Under the pieces are notes generated by a model, which saw only the letters and a list, made by a program, of their open reading frames with translations, had not been told where the DNA came from and searched no databases. From Rossellomorea sp. AcN35-11 (lineage in GTDB: Bacteria > Bacillota > Bacilli > Bacillales > Bacillaceae_B): DNA of 64,000 nucleotides. Positions 43,777 through 51,206 of the stretch are shown piece after piece; within the stretch, counting starts at the first letter, position 1; every line of letters starts with the position of its first letter. The DNA is taken from assembly GCA_030388825.1 (NCBI GenBank), contig CP128835.1:1668001-1732000 (forward strand). Reading direction: 5' to 3'. Both the position numbers and the translations under genes were made by a program.

Positions 43777-44079
43777 ATGGGTCAAAAAGCAATAGATACA
43801 TTTCGTGCTTGTATTCCATTATTTCAAGCGCTGAGTGATCCTTATCGTCAGGACATAATTTTACTTCTTGCCGAACAAGAACCTCTTACGGTCAACCAGA
43901 TAACTGAAAATTTAACATTATCCCGCCCTGCTGTCTCTCATCATCTAAAAATTCTGAGAGAACAGCAGTTAGTCTCGTTGGAACAAAAAGGAACGCAGCG
44001 ATTCTATTCTCTGGAACTGGATAATGCAACCGTCCTTCTCAAGGAATTGGTCGAAACGGTTGAAAATCACTGTGAGTAA
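43777..44079 (+). CDS. ArsR family winged-helix repressor
   Basis: A 100-residue ArsR/SmtB-type regulator. The N-terminal helix (FQALSDPYRQDIILLLAEQE) leads into the helix-turn-helix TVNQITENLTLSRPAVSHHLKIL, and the wing LEQKGTQRFYSLEL. The metal-type ELCVCDL motif on the DNA helix is absent; there is only one internal cysteine (in FRACIPLF) and one near the C-terminus, so it is more likely to sense something other than arsenic or zinc. I chose ATG 43777 behind AAGGGAGAAG. The palindrome TTAAACGTTTAA at the operon's transcription start is its probable operator. Confidence 0.87.
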   Translation: MGQKAIDTFRACIPLFQALSDPYRQDIILLLAEQEPLTVNQITENLTLSRPAVSHHLKILREQQLVSLEQKGTQRFYSLELDNATVLLKELVETVENHCE

Positions 44080-44174
44080 TGTTTCTTTCATGATGTAGTT
44101 GTCGATGTAAGTACCAGTTTGTCTGGAGGGGGTGATGCCCCCGATACAGGTATACGATGAAAGGTGGTGGAATC

Positions 44175-44531
44175 ATGTCGTTGTCTTTTTATTCTTATCC
44201 AAAGTGCGGCACATGCCGAAAAGCTAAGAAGTGGCTTGAAGATCAAGGGGTAGCTTTGAATGAAATACATATTGTTGAAAATCCCCCATCTAAAGAAGAG
44301 CTTAAAAGCCTATATGAAAAAAGCGGATTGCCCCTCAAGAAGTTTTTTAATACGAGTGGGAAGAAATATCGTGAATTAGGCTTGAAAGATAAAGTGAACT
44401 CGGCTTCTGATGAGGAATTATTGGAAATCCTTTCTACAGACGGGATGCTCATCAAGCGTCCGATTGCAGCAGATGGAAACAAGGTGACAGTAGGATTTAA
44501 AGAAGATACCTACGAAGAGACATGGAAGTAA
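44175..44531 (+). CDS. yusI: ArsC/Spx-family protein (YusI)
   Basis: A 118-residue ArsC/Spx-superfamily protein with a thioredoxin-like fold. The redox motif is KCGTC (Cys11, Cys14) after SFYSYP, as in Spx-related proteins; KKFFNTSGKKYRELGL and IKRPIAADGNKVTVGF are conserved with the YusI group. True arsenate reductases of this type lack the second cysteine, so arsenate reduction is not expected. I chose ATG 44175 behind AAGGTGGTGG. It stands just before gcvH, as in B. subtilis. No function is established for this branch. A GGGGG/CCCCC hairpin at 44128-44142 lies in its leader. Confidence 0.87.
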   Translation: MSLSFYSYPKCGTCRKAKKWLEDQGVALNEIHIVENPPSKEELKSLYEKSGLPLKKFFNTSGKKYRELGLKDKVNSASDEELLEILSTDGMLIKRPIAADGNKVTVGFKEDTYEETWK

Positions 44532-44659
44532 AATGTGCACCATGAAGCCCTCATCATGGGCTTTGAAAAAGTTTCATCATTCACACTTAGTTTTCTTGCT
44601 TTTTCATTTACAAGTGTGTCAATATTAGGTTGTATAACTAGCATTTGGAGGGATAGAGA

Positions 44660-45043
44660 ATGAGTACACCGAAAGAACTTCGTTATTCAGAAGAACATGA
44701 GTGGGTCAAAGTTGAAGGGGAAAATGTACGCGTAGGAATCACATCATTTGCACAGTCTGAACTTGGCGACATCGTATTTGTGGAGCTGCCAGAGGTTGGA
44801 GATGAAATCAAAGCGGACGAGCCATTCGGCAGCGTCGAATCGGTTAAAACCGTTTCTGAGCTATATGCACCTGTATCAGGCAAGGTTGTAGAAGTGAATG
44901 AAGAGTTGACTGACAGCCCTGAATTCGTAAATGAATCACCCTATGAAAAAGCATGGATGATCGTAGTTGAACCTTCAGATGCTGGAGAAGTAGACAAGCT
45001 GATGACAGCTGAACAGTATGATGAAATGATTAATGAAGGATAA
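44660..45043 (+). CDS. gcvH: Glycine cleavage system H protein
   Basis: A 127-residue lipoyl carrier protein. The lipoylated lysine is Lys63 in [18 protein letters not shown]. The N-terminus [13 protein letters not shown] and the C-terminus [13 protein letters not shown] are canonical. In the glycine cleavage system it shuttles the aminomethyl group between P, T and L proteins; in Bacillus it is also the platform on which octanoate is attached for lipoyl transfer to other enzymes. TTTGGAGGGATAG precedes the ATG. The gcvT-P genes are not in the window, as in B. subtilis, where gcvH is separate. It has its own terminator. Confidence 0.97.
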   Translation: MSTPKELRYSEEHEWVKVEGENVRVGITSFAQSELGDIVFVELPEVGDEIKADEPFGSVESVKTVSELYAPVSGKVVEVNEELTDSPEFVNESPYEKAWMIVVEPSDAGEVDKLMTAEQYDEMINEG

Positions 45044-45053
45044 GTCCTTCAGA

Positions 45054-45087
45054 AACACCTTGAGAATTTCTCAAGGTGTTTTTTTAT
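45054..45087 (+). terminator. Terminator of gcvH
   Basis: AAACACCTTGAG pairs with CTCAAGGTGTTT (12 bp) over AATTT, followed by TTTTT. Confidence 0.93.
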
Positions 45088-45141
45088 GATTTTGGGTACC
45101 ATATGAGTACAGTTGTTTAAATAAAGAAAGGGTGCGCATAT

Positions 45142-45378
45142 ATGGTACTTGAGCCTAAAAAAATGGATGTAACCAATAGAGTGACAGGTAAACTGAAAGA
45201 TGGTGAAGTAGAATTATTTTTGGACAATCAACCAATCGGCAGAATGGCCTTGCCTCTTGATGGATTGAAAATGGAGCCGAACTTTGAAGCAAAAGAAAAT
45301 AAAATTTATCAAAGCTATACTTCCACAGAAGGACATGATGCAAGATATACAGACTGTGATGAAGGTGGATGGTGTTAG
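45142..45378 (+). CDS. yusG: YusG family small protein
   Basis: A 78-residue protein of the DUF2553/YusG type. The C-terminal signature YTDCDEGGWC, with two cysteines, and the N-terminal MDVTNRVTGKLKDGEVELFLDNQPIG match B. subtilis YusG, in the same place between gcvH and yusF. The fold is probably a small beta-barrel; the C-x-x-x-x-x-C end could bind a metal or form a disulfide, but no function is known. AAAGGGTGCGC precedes the ATG. A hairpin follows 8 bp after the stop. Confidence 0.85.
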   Translation: MVLEPKKMDVTNRVTGKLKDGEVELFLDNQPIGRMALPLDGLKMEPNFEAKENKIYQSYTSTEGHDARYTDCDEGGWC

Positions 45379-45386
45379 CCTGAAAC

Positions 45387-45420
45387 GTGCCAGATTCGAT
45401 CATGAATCTGGCACTGTGTC
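45387..45420 (+). terminator. Hairpin terminator of yusG
   Basis: GTGCCAGATTC pairs with GAATCTGGCAC (11 bp) across GATCAT. The T-run after it is weak (TGTGTCTATAATT), so efficiency is uncertain. Confidence 0.6.
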
Positions 45421-45556
45421 TATAATTGAGACAATTAGGCAAACAACTTGCGCTTTATTTTGTAAACATGAGAAAATATAAGTAGAAAGTGGACATCATC
45501 TCTTGTTATTTGAATATACTATCGTAATCTTATTTATGAAAGATAAGGTGATGATC

Positions 45557-45916
45557 ATGATGGAAATAGACGAAAAAGTAATCATTGTCGAAGGAACCAC
45601 TGACAAACGAAAAGTAAAAGATATCATTAAAGAACCGATTGAAATTATTTGTACAAATGGAACCATCAGTATTACAAAAATGGACGAACTGATCGATGCA
45701 TTTTTGGAAAGAGATGTCTATATACTCGTTGATGCGGATGATGCAGGTGAAAAATTACGGAAGCAATTCAAACGTGAATTTCCAGAGGCTGAACATTTAT
45801 ACATTGACAGAATGTACAAGGAAGTGGCTGCAGCACCGGAGTATCACCTTGCGTCAGTGCTTATCGGAGCGAATATAGACGTTCATAAAGAATACCTGGG
45901 AAAAAGGATGATCTAG
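45557..45916 (+). CDS. yusF: Toprim domain protein (YusF)
   Basis: A 119-residue stand-alone Toprim protein. The nucleotidyl-transferase-type core is visible: the acidic glutamate in KVIIVEGTTDKRKV, the DxD in VYILVDADDAGEKLRKQF, and EAEHLYIDRMYKEVAAAPEYHLA, characteristic of the YusF/M5-like small Toprim group. It resembles the catalytic module of primases and RNase M5 without other domains, so an RNA or DNA processing role is plausible but unproven. AAGGTGATG lies six bases before ATG 45557; ATG 45560 is equally possible. It is followed closely by yusE. Confidence 0.86.
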   Translation: MMEIDEKVIIVEGTTDKRKVKDIIKEPIEIICTNGTISITKMDELIDAFLERDVYILVDADDAGEKLRKQFKREFPEAEHLYIDRMYKEVAAAPEYHLASVLIGANIDVHKEYLGKRMI

Positions 45917-45918
45917 TT

Positions 45919-46236
45919 TTGATAGAGGTAAGCAGCACCGAAGCAGTAAACCAATCGATAGAAGACCATACCCTTGAAGCGGTTTACCTTTATACACCGA
46001 TGTGTGGTACATGTCAGGTTGCGAGTAAGATGATGGACGTGGTGGAAAAGCTTCCACAATCGTTTCATTTTGTGAAGGCGAATTTGAATTACTTGCCGGA
46101 ATTCGCAGAAAAGCAATCCATTGAAAGTGTACCTTGTCTGCTTTTATTCAAAGATGGAGTTGAAAAGGAACGAATTTATGCTTTTCAATCTGTACCGTTT
46201 CTTTATGAATCATTAAACAAAATCGCGAATGAATAG
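45919..46236 (+). CDS. yusE: Thioredoxin-like protein (YusE)
   Basis: A 105-residue thioredoxin-fold protein with the active site MCGTC (Cys29, Cys32) and the cis-proline loop ESVPCLLLF, which carries an extra cysteine. It differs from thioredoxin A, which has WCGPC. The start is a TTG at 45919, two bases after the yusF stop, consistent with coupled translation. It matches YusE by position. Its partner and redox role are unknown; the Gly-Thr pair between the cysteines is unusual for a reductase. Confidence 0.85.
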   Translation: MIEVSSTEAVNQSIEDHTLEAVYLYTPMCGTCQVASKMMDVVEKLPQSFHFVKANLNYLPEFAEKQSIESVPCLLLFKDGVEKERIYAFQSVPFLYESLNKIANE

Positions 46237-46245
46237 AGAGTAAAG

Positions 46246-46272
46246 AGACCTTTCCGAAGAAGGTCTTTTTTG
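46246..46272 (+). terminator. Terminator of yusF-yusE
   Basis: AGACCTT pairs with AAGGTCT over a short loop (TCCGAAG region) and runs into TTTTTTG. The 46273-46538 gap has no gene I can support. Confidence 0.82.
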
Positions 46273-46538
46273 ATGGCTTTTAAAAGGACTGATACATTTC
46301 TTCACTCTAACCGTTACATACATGATGAACAGACTTTGAATGATTTTCCTTCCACAAACCTAGACATATTTCTTGGGAAATGTTGCGAATACCATCATTA
46401 TTTGACTCATCATATACTGTCATCTTACTATTCGACATTTTGATTCCATTCGTTCAAAACATGTCGAGAATGTCTAAAAGGAAAAAATGCCTAAAAGTGG
46501 AATTTATACTGTATAAACGTTTCACTGGGAGGGAAAAC

Positions 46539-46889
46539 ATGAGAATTTATTTAGAGGGATTAGTAGATCAGTGTCATTCAAGATACCACTTACAACTCTT
46601 GTTTCCAGACAACCCGTTTATTCTTTATTTTGAATGTGAAAATGATGCATACGGTGTTTCCATTTCCAGCAAGGGATGTACAGTATTAAATGATTTGAGT
46701 GAGGAACCGCATTTTGTCATTGAAGGATTGGAGGGCGAGATGACCCCCCTTTTCACAGGAGAAGAACGATTGTCCCAACTGATTGAAGAAGGTGTGCTGG
46801 AAATTCGGGGAGGATATCGGCCCCTGTTATTTGTGGAATCCGTCCTTTGGCTTACCAAATCAAGGAGCAAAGAGCATATCGTAGTATAA
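46539..46889 (+). CDS. yusD: YusD-like protein (SCP2-like fold)
   Basis: A 116-residue soluble protein. It starts MRIYLEGLVDQCHSRYHLQL, has alternating beta strands (PFILYFECENDAYGVSISSKG) and ends SVLWLTKSRSK. The strand pattern and the EPHFVIEGLEGEMTPLFTGEERL segment resemble SCP2-like lipid-binding domains, which I offer as a weak hint. I chose ATG 46539 because TGGGAGGG is ten bases upstream; the longer frame to 46380 has no ribosome site. It lies just ahead of the SAM riboswitch and metN, as yusD does in B. subtilis. Function unknown. Confidence 0.75.
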   Translation: MRIYLEGLVDQCHSRYHLQLLFPDNPFILYFECENDAYGVSISSKGCTVLNDLSEEPHFVIEGLEGEMTPLFTGEERLSQLIEEGVLEIRGGYRPLLFVESVLWLTKSRSKEHIVV

Positions 46890-46910
46890 TAATCGTGCAA
46901 AAAAAATAAA

Positions 46911-46939
46911 TTGACACACACTATATCCGGTGATAAAAT
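46911..46939 (+). promoter_or_regulatory. Sigma-A promoter of the metNPQ operon
   Basis: TTGACA (46911-46916) and TAAAAT (46934-46939) have a 17-bp spacer. The start would be near 46946, about 50 bp ahead of the SAM riboswitch. Confidence 0.82.
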
Positions 46940-46995
46940 CTCTCTTGTAGCAAATTTTCAGAGTCTTTTCTATTTAATAATTAAATAATCGATAC

Positions 46996-47107
46996 TTTAC
47001 TCTTATTAAGAGAGGTGGAGGGACGTGCCCTATGAAGCCCGGCAACCGTCAATGAAAATTGAAATGGTGCCAATTCACTCAAAGCTGCTGCTTTGAAAGA
47101 TGAGAGA
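46996..47107 (+). promoter_or_regulatory. SAM-I riboswitch (S-box)
   Basis: The conserved blocks appear in order: CTTATTAAGAGAGGTGGAGG, GGACGTGCCCTATGAAGCCC, GGCAACC, ATGGTGCCAATTC and the closing GATGAGAG. They form the four-helix SAM-I aptamer with its P1 stem. SAM binding would promote the terminator just downstream and switch off methionine import. Confidence 0.97.
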
Positions 47108-47127
47108 AAGGATAGTCCTATATGATT

Positions 47128-47162
47128 ATGCCTTTCTGCTTATCGCAGGAAGGCATTTTTTA
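47128..47162 (+). terminator. Riboswitch-controlled terminator
   Basis: ATGCCTTTCTGC pairs with GCAGGAAGGCAT (one G.T) over TTATC and ends in six T. It is the expression platform of the SAM-I riboswitch. Confidence 0.95.
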
Positions 47163-47248
47163 TTCATTGGAGTAGAAATAGCCGCATCCATTCGGCCTTA
47201 ATTCTGATTAAACAGGTCGTTTTACTTGTAAAGAAGGTGGAATACAAC

Positions 47249-48271
47249 ATGATTACCATTTCAGATGTTAAAAAAATCTATCCATCCAAATCCGGTCCGA
47301 TTTCAGCGGTTGATGGAGTGGATATTGAGATCGCCCAAGGAGAAATCTTTGGTGTGATTGGTTACAGCGGAGCCGGAAAGAGCACATTGATCCGCATGTT
47401 AAATGGTCTAGAAGTCCCGAGTGGTGGAGTCGTGAATGTGAATGGACAACTCGTTTCCAAGATAAAGGGCAGACAGCTGAGGGAAGCAAGACAGTCCATA
47501 GGGATGATCTTTCAACATTTTAATCTACTCTGGTCTCGGACCGTATTGGAAAATATACAGTTTCCATTGGAGATTGCCGGAATGGCTAAGAAGGAAAGGG
47601 TTAAAAGAGCCAATGAATTATTAGTGCTTGTCGGACTGGAAGGAAGAGGGGATGCCTATCCATCTCAACTGAGCGGTGGACAGAAGCAGAGGGTAGGGAT
47701 TGCGAGATCCCTTGCTAACAATCCAAGTGTCCTGCTCTGTGATGAAGCGACCTCTGCCCTTGATCCACAAACGACCGACTCCATCCTGGATTTGTTGGTG
47801 GATATAAATAAGCGGCTGGGACTGACGATCGTACTGATCACCCATGAAATGCATGTGATCCAAAAGATCTGTCACCGGGTAGCGGTCATGGAACAAGGGA
47901 AAGTGGTAGAGCTTGGAGAGGTGCTCGAGGTGTTCAGAAACCCGCAAGAGCAAGTGACCAAGCGTTTTGTGGGAGAGGTTTCCCAAGAGAAGGGGACGGG
48001 TGAGACCATCGATCATTTATTGACACAATATCCGGATGGTAAAGTTCTGAAATTCACATTTGTAGGAGAATCAACTGAACAACCGCTCATAACCAGTCTC
48101 ATTCGGAATTTTGATCTGGAGGTAAACATCCTTCAAGGGCAAATCTCCCAGACGCAGAAAGGTGCATACGGAACATTGTTTGTTCACCTGGATGGCGAGG
48201 AAGAGACCATCAAAGGGGCATTGGCTTTCGCAGAAGGCCAGATGGTTCAAGTGGAGGTGTTAAGAGGATGA
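47249..48271 (+). CDS. metN: Methionine ABC transporter ATPase MetN
   Basis: A 340-residue ABC ATPase. Walker A GYSGAGKST (38-46), signature LSGGQKQR, Walker B LLCDEATSALDPQT, and the switch histidine in VLITHEMHVI are all present. The C-terminal 80 residues (KFTFVGESTEQPLITSLIRN onward) are the NIL domain that binds methionine and gives trans-inhibition in this family. I chose ATG 47249 with AAGGTGG nine bases upstream; the frame extends back to a GTG inside that ribosome site. It is the first gene of metN-metP-metQ, behind the SAM-I riboswitch. Confidence 0.96.
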   Translation: MITISDVKKIYPSKSGPISAVDGVDIEIAQGEIFGVIGYSGAGKSTLIRMLNGLEVPSGGVVNVNGQLVSKIKGRQLREARQSIGMIFQHFNLLWSRTVLENIQFPLEIAGMAKKERVKRANELLVLVGLEGRGDAYPSQLSGGQKQRVGIARSLANNPSVLLCDEATSALDPQTTDSILDLLVDINKRLGLTIVLITHEMHVIQKICHRVAVMEQGKVVELGEVLEVFRNPQEQVTKRFVGEVSQEKGTGETIDHLLTQYPDGKVLKFTFVGESTEQPLITSLIRNFDLEVNILQGQISQTQKGAYGTLFVHLDGEEETIKGALAFAEGQMVQVEVLRG

Positions 48272-48936
48272 TGGAACAATTATTTCCAAATGTAGACTGG
48301 GAAAAAATGTGGGAAGCGACCCTTGAGACCCTTTATATGACAGGCATGTCTGTAGTGATTACCTTTGTACTGGGATTGATCCTTGGGATCTTGCTCTTCC
48401 TTACATCAAAAGAAAATGTGTGGGAAAACAAATTGACTTATACGATCACGAGTGCAGTAGTCAATGTATTCAGATCGATTCCATTTATTATTCTGATTGT
48501 GTTATTGATTCCATTCACTAAATTTCTATTGGATACAATCCGTGGAGCAAACGCAGCCCTGCCGGCACTAATCATCGGAGCCGCTCCCTTTTATGCCCGG
48601 ATGGTTGAAATCGCCTTGCGTGAAGTGAACAAGGGAGTCATCGAAGCAGCCAAAGCAATGGGGGCGAAAACGAGTACAATCATTTGGAAAGTATTGATCC
48701 CCGAATCTCTGCCGGCGTTGATATCAGGGATTACCGTAACGGCCATTGCCCTCGTTGGATATACAGCGATGGCTGGAGTCATCGGAGCCGGCGGTTTGGG
48801 GAATCTCGCTTATTTAGATGGCTTTCAACGAAGCAGGGAAGACGTAACCTTGGCCGCAACCATCATGATTTTACTCATTGTGTTTGCGATACAACTATTG
48901 GGTGATTTCTTTACAAATAAATTAGACAAACGATAA
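48268..48936 (+). CDS. metP: Methionine ABC transporter permease MetP (MetI)
   Basis: A 222-residue membrane permease with five transmembrane helices. The EAA coupling loop is VIEAAKAMGAKTSTIIWKVL, followed by PESLPALISG, and the N-terminal half has LGIL and FRSIPFIILIV, typical of D-methionine permeases. Its ATG overlaps the metN stop by four bases, so translation is coupled. It forms a homodimer in the membrane channel and pairs with MetN and the lipoprotein MetQ. Confidence 0.95.
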   Translation: MMEQLFPNVDWEKMWEATLETLYMTGMSVVITFVLGLILGILLFLTSKENVWENKLTYTITSAVVNVFRSIPFIILIVLLIPFTKFLLDTIRGANAALPALIIGAAPFYARMVEIALREVNKGVIEAAKAMGAKTSTIIWKVLIPESLPALISGITVTAIALVGYTAMAGVIGAGGLGNLAYLDGFQRSREDVTLAATIMILLIVFAIQLLGDFFTNKLDKR

Positions 48937-48950
48937 AGGAGAGAAAGAAA

Positions 48951-49775
48951 ATGAAAAAATGGTTAACAGGAGTTATTGCAGCGACAAGTATTTTTGGATT
49001 GGCAGCATGCGGGAGTGATTCAAGTAGTGGAAGCAGCGATGGGAAGGAATTAGTGGTAGGAGCTTCCAATGTTCCTCATGCTGAAATCCTTGAACAAGTG
49101 AAGCCGATCTTGGAGGAAAAAGGAATCGACCTTCTGATTGAAACATATCAGGACTATATCCTGCCGAATAAAGACCTGGATAATGGAGATCTTGATGCGA
49201 ATTATTTCCAAACCGTCCCGTATATGGACCTTCAAATGAATGAAAACGATTATGACTTTGTCAATGCAGGAGGAATCCATATCGAACCGATAGGTGTGTA
49301 TTCTAAGAAATACAAATCACTGGAGGACCTTCCTGAAGGTGCTACCATCTTAATGAGTAACTCTGTATCGGACCACGGACGGATCCTGACTCTACTAGAG
49401 AAAAAGGGTCTCATCACGTTGAAGGACGGAGTGGAAAATACCCAGGCGCAACTTGAAGACATCGAAGAAAATCCAAGGAACCTTCAATTCGATTATGAAT
49501 ACGAAGCGGCCCTTCTCCCACAAATGTATGAAAACGAAGAAGGCGACGCGGTTGTGATCAATTCTAACTATGCCATCGATGCCGGTTTAAAACCTCTGGA
49601 AGACTCAATTGCCATTGAAGACAGCAAATCTCCTTATGTGAATGTGATTGCTGTAAACAATGGGGATGAAAAGAAAGAGGAAGTAAAGGCATTGGTTGAA
49701 GCCCTGCGTTCAAAAGATATTCAGGACTTCATTAACAATGAATGGGACGGAGCCGTTGTTCCCGTAACTGAATAA
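48951..49775 (+). CDS. metQ: Methionine-binding lipoprotein MetQ
   Basis: A 274-residue NlpA-family binding protein. The signal peptide ends FGLAAC (lipobox Cys20), then a Ser/Gly linker (GSDSSSGSSDG) and the ligand-binding fold KELVVGASNVPHAEILEQVK with QTVPYMDLQMNENDYDF. NlpA proteins bind L- and D-methionine. AAAGGAGAGAAAGAAA precedes the ATG. It is the last gene of the SAM-controlled operon and is followed by a hairpin terminator. Confidence 0.96.
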   Translation: MKKWLTGVIAATSIFGLAACGSDSSSGSSDGKELVVGASNVPHAEILEQVKPILEEKGIDLLIETYQDYILPNKDLDNGDLDANYFQTVPYMDLQMNENDYDFVNAGGIHIEPIGVYSKKYKSLEDLPEGATILMSNSVSDHGRILTLLEKKGLITLKDGVENTQAQLEDIEENPRNLQFDYEYEAALLPQMYENEEGDAVVINSNYAIDAGLKPLEDSIAIEDSKSPYVNVIAVNNGDEKKEEVKALVEALRSKDIQDFINNEWDGAVVPVTE

Positions 49776-49782
49776 TAGGAAG

Positions 49783-49817
49783 AAACCCGGCGCTGATTCG
49801 TTTCACTGTCGGGTTTT
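49783..49817 (+). terminator. Terminator of metNPQ
   Basis: AAACCCGGC pairs with GTCGGGTTT (one G.T) around a long loop and ends in TTTT. Confidence 0.85.
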
Positions 49818-49899
49818 TACGTAAATAAATAACATAATCATTTCCCGATTGGCTCATACTATTTGCGATGAATCTATTTAAGAAATGGAGCTGGATGAA

Positions 49900-50265
49900 A
49901 TGCAGATGGAACCAAGGAATACGACAGAAGCTGCTCTTCATGATTATAAAATGGGGCTTGGTATCTTCTCAGAAAAAATGCCCGAGCTTGCACATCAGTA
50001 TAATACGTTCACCGAGCACTGCTTTAGAGAAGGGGTCCTTTCTAAAAAAGAAAAGCAGTTAATCGCATTAGGGATCAGTCTTTATTCCCAGGATGAATAC
50101 TGTATCATCTATCACACAAAAGGATGTCTGGATCAGGGGTGTTCTGAAGAGGAAATCCTCGAAGCAATCGGTGTCACGGCTGCATTTGGCGGTGGGGCGG
50201 TCATGAGTCAGGCTGTTACGTTGGTACAACAGTCCATTCAGGATTTGAATCAATTAAAGCAATAG
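49900..50265 (+). CDS. yurZ: AhpD-like/carboxymuconolactone decarboxylase family protein (YurZ)
   Basis: A 121-residue helical protein of the AhpD-like fold. The segment [20 protein letters not shown] is followed by [20 protein letters not shown], where the family's C-x-x-H-type site appears as C-x-x-x-H; the histidine and cysteines are the likely active site. It resembles B. subtilis YurZ next to metQ. Peroxidase- or decarboxylase-like activity is only suggested by the fold. I prefer ATG 49900 behind GGAG at 49887; the frame also has an ATG at 49885 with no ribosome site. A hairpin terminator follows. Confidence 0.83.
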   Translation: MQMEPRNTTEAALHDYKMGLGIFSEKMPELAHQYNTFTEHCFREGVLSKKEKQLIALGISLYSQDEYCIIYHTKGCLDQGCSEEEILEAIGVTAAFGGGAVMSQAVTLVQQSIQDLNQLKQ

Positions 50266-50271
50266 CATGTT

Positions 50272-50307
50272 AAAAAAATCGGGAGGAAATTCTTCTCGAT
50301 TTTTTAT
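50272..50307 (+). terminator. Terminator of yurZ
   Basis: AAAAAATCG with GGAG pairs to CTC and CGATTTTTT around a short loop; the T-run is six long. Confidence 0.88.
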
Positions 50308-50335
50308 GTTTGAAATAATAGCCATTTTTCTTAAG

Positions 50336-50440
50336 ACCTGGGAAGGGCCATCTTCCAGAGAGAGAGCGTTGATGCCCCACAGGGCAAACTTCAAGGAGCC
50401 CCGCGGAAAGCAAGCATCCTGCGGTGGAAATCAACTTCTA
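50336..50440. repeat. Bacillaceae intergenic GC-rich repeat, inverted orientation
   Basis: GCCCCACAGGGCAAACTTC, GGAGCCCCGCGGAAAGCAAG, then CATCCTGCGGTGGAAATCAA and CTTCTA. Read on the minus strand this is the common Bacillaceae element running from GTTGATTTCC through GCTTTCCGCGGGG to a CCTGTGGGG block. The copy is degenerate and shares its end with the fragment at 24147. Confidence 0.55.
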
Positions 50441-50497
50441 TTATCTTTTCAGCAAAATGTTTACGAATAGACCCTTTGATAAATATACGGACAATCT

Positions 50498-50551
50498 CAT
50501 AAAATTCCACAAAGTCACTATTAATTGGCAGTATAGTGGCGGAATTTTGTG
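50498..50551. other. Nested hairpin/cruciform of unknown role
   Basis: CATAAAATTCC (50498-50508) pairs with GGAATTTTGTG (50541-50551), one G.T, and inside it ACTAT (50517-50521) pairs with ATAGT (50533-50537). There is no T-run and no ribosome site, so it is neither a standard terminator nor a known riboswitch. Confidence 0.5.
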
Positions 50552-50623
50552 AAAACTTAAAGGTAACCCTCTGATGCCAGGATGATAAGGATGAATATAA
50601 GAGAAAATGACCTCAAACCGGTT

Positions 50624-50652
50624 TTGTCTTGTGAACGAGGGGGTAGTATAGT
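50624..50652 (+). promoter_or_regulatory. Candidate promoter of a small gene
   Basis: TTGTCT (50624-50629) and TATAGT (50647-50652) are 17 bp apart, upstream of the small ORF that ends at 50884 and has its own terminator. Confidence 0.45.
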
Positions 50653-50679
50653 GGTAAAGTAATTAAAAACCTGAAAGGA

Positions 50680-50884
50680 ATGATTTATTATCGACTCTCT
50701 TGAGAGTATCTCGTACACAAGTGAAATGGAGAAAGCAATGCATGGAGCCCATGGGATTGGTTATGAGGTGTACAAACGAAAGCATGATGTCAGGATGCAA
50801 GTAGAGCAAAGAAGAGAGCGGGAGTATAAGGAAAGCAGAAGAATGGTAGCTGCATTTGATCGCAAAGTGCACTCTAATATATAA
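50680..50884 (+). CDS. Small basic hypothetical protein, start uncertain
   Basis: The secure part is 52 residues from ATG 50726: starts MEKAMHGAHGIGYEVYKRKH, ends AFDRKVHSNI, highly charged and Arg-rich. The open frame extends upstream to 50684 without a standard start. A GAAAGGA site just before that suggests that the true gene starts near 50680: removing one T from TTT at 50684-50686 would give an ATG-led protein of about 67 residues (MIIIDSLESISYTSE...). An ATT start at 50687 is the alternative. A promoter-like pair upstream and a strong terminator downstream support a transcribed gene. Family unknown. Confidence 0.45.
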
Positions 50885-50900
50885 TAAGGAAGAAAAAAGC

Positions 50901-50934
50901 AAACCAGTGTAATCTCATACACTGGTTTTTTTAC
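50901..50934 (+). terminator. Terminator after the small ORF
   Basis: AAACCAGTGTA pairs with TACACTGGTTT (11 bp) over ATCTCA and ends in TTTTTTT. Confidence 0.92.
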
Positions 50935-51101
50935 TGCAGACAACCAGGGAAATCATTGTATTGGGACTATTTTAATTGAGTTTTCCCCTATCCTGGTCAT
51001 TTCGGAAAATGGCAGGCTTTTCTACATTTTTATGTCCTATTATGCCAACAATAGGAAAGGATTACCTTGTCCTTCTTATCCAGTCTGTACAGTTGAAAGA
51101 G

Positions 51102-51130
51102 TTGATTATAGCTTTTATTTGTTATAAGAT
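51102..51130 (+). promoter_or_regulatory. Candidate promoter of the suf operon
   Basis: TTGATT (51102-51107) and TAAGAT (51125-51130) are 17 bp apart, about 75 bp before sufC. The leader between them and sufC is very AT-rich; I see no clear operator. The gap 50935-51100 holds nothing else. Confidence 0.45.
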
Positions 51131-51206
51131 TGTAATGAGAATAAATTGAGAATGATTAAAGAATTGTATTCTTAAATTCACTATAAAGTCACGGAGGTAT
51201 ATACAC

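Noticed and set aside
44128..44142. GGGGG/CCCCC hairpin as a terminator or riboswitch
   Set aside because: The stem is five base pairs and has no T-run; it only sits in the yusI leader.
46380..46538. N-terminal extension of yusD
   Set aside because: The extension lacks a ribosome site, and TGGGAGGG before ATG 46539 gives a family-length protein.
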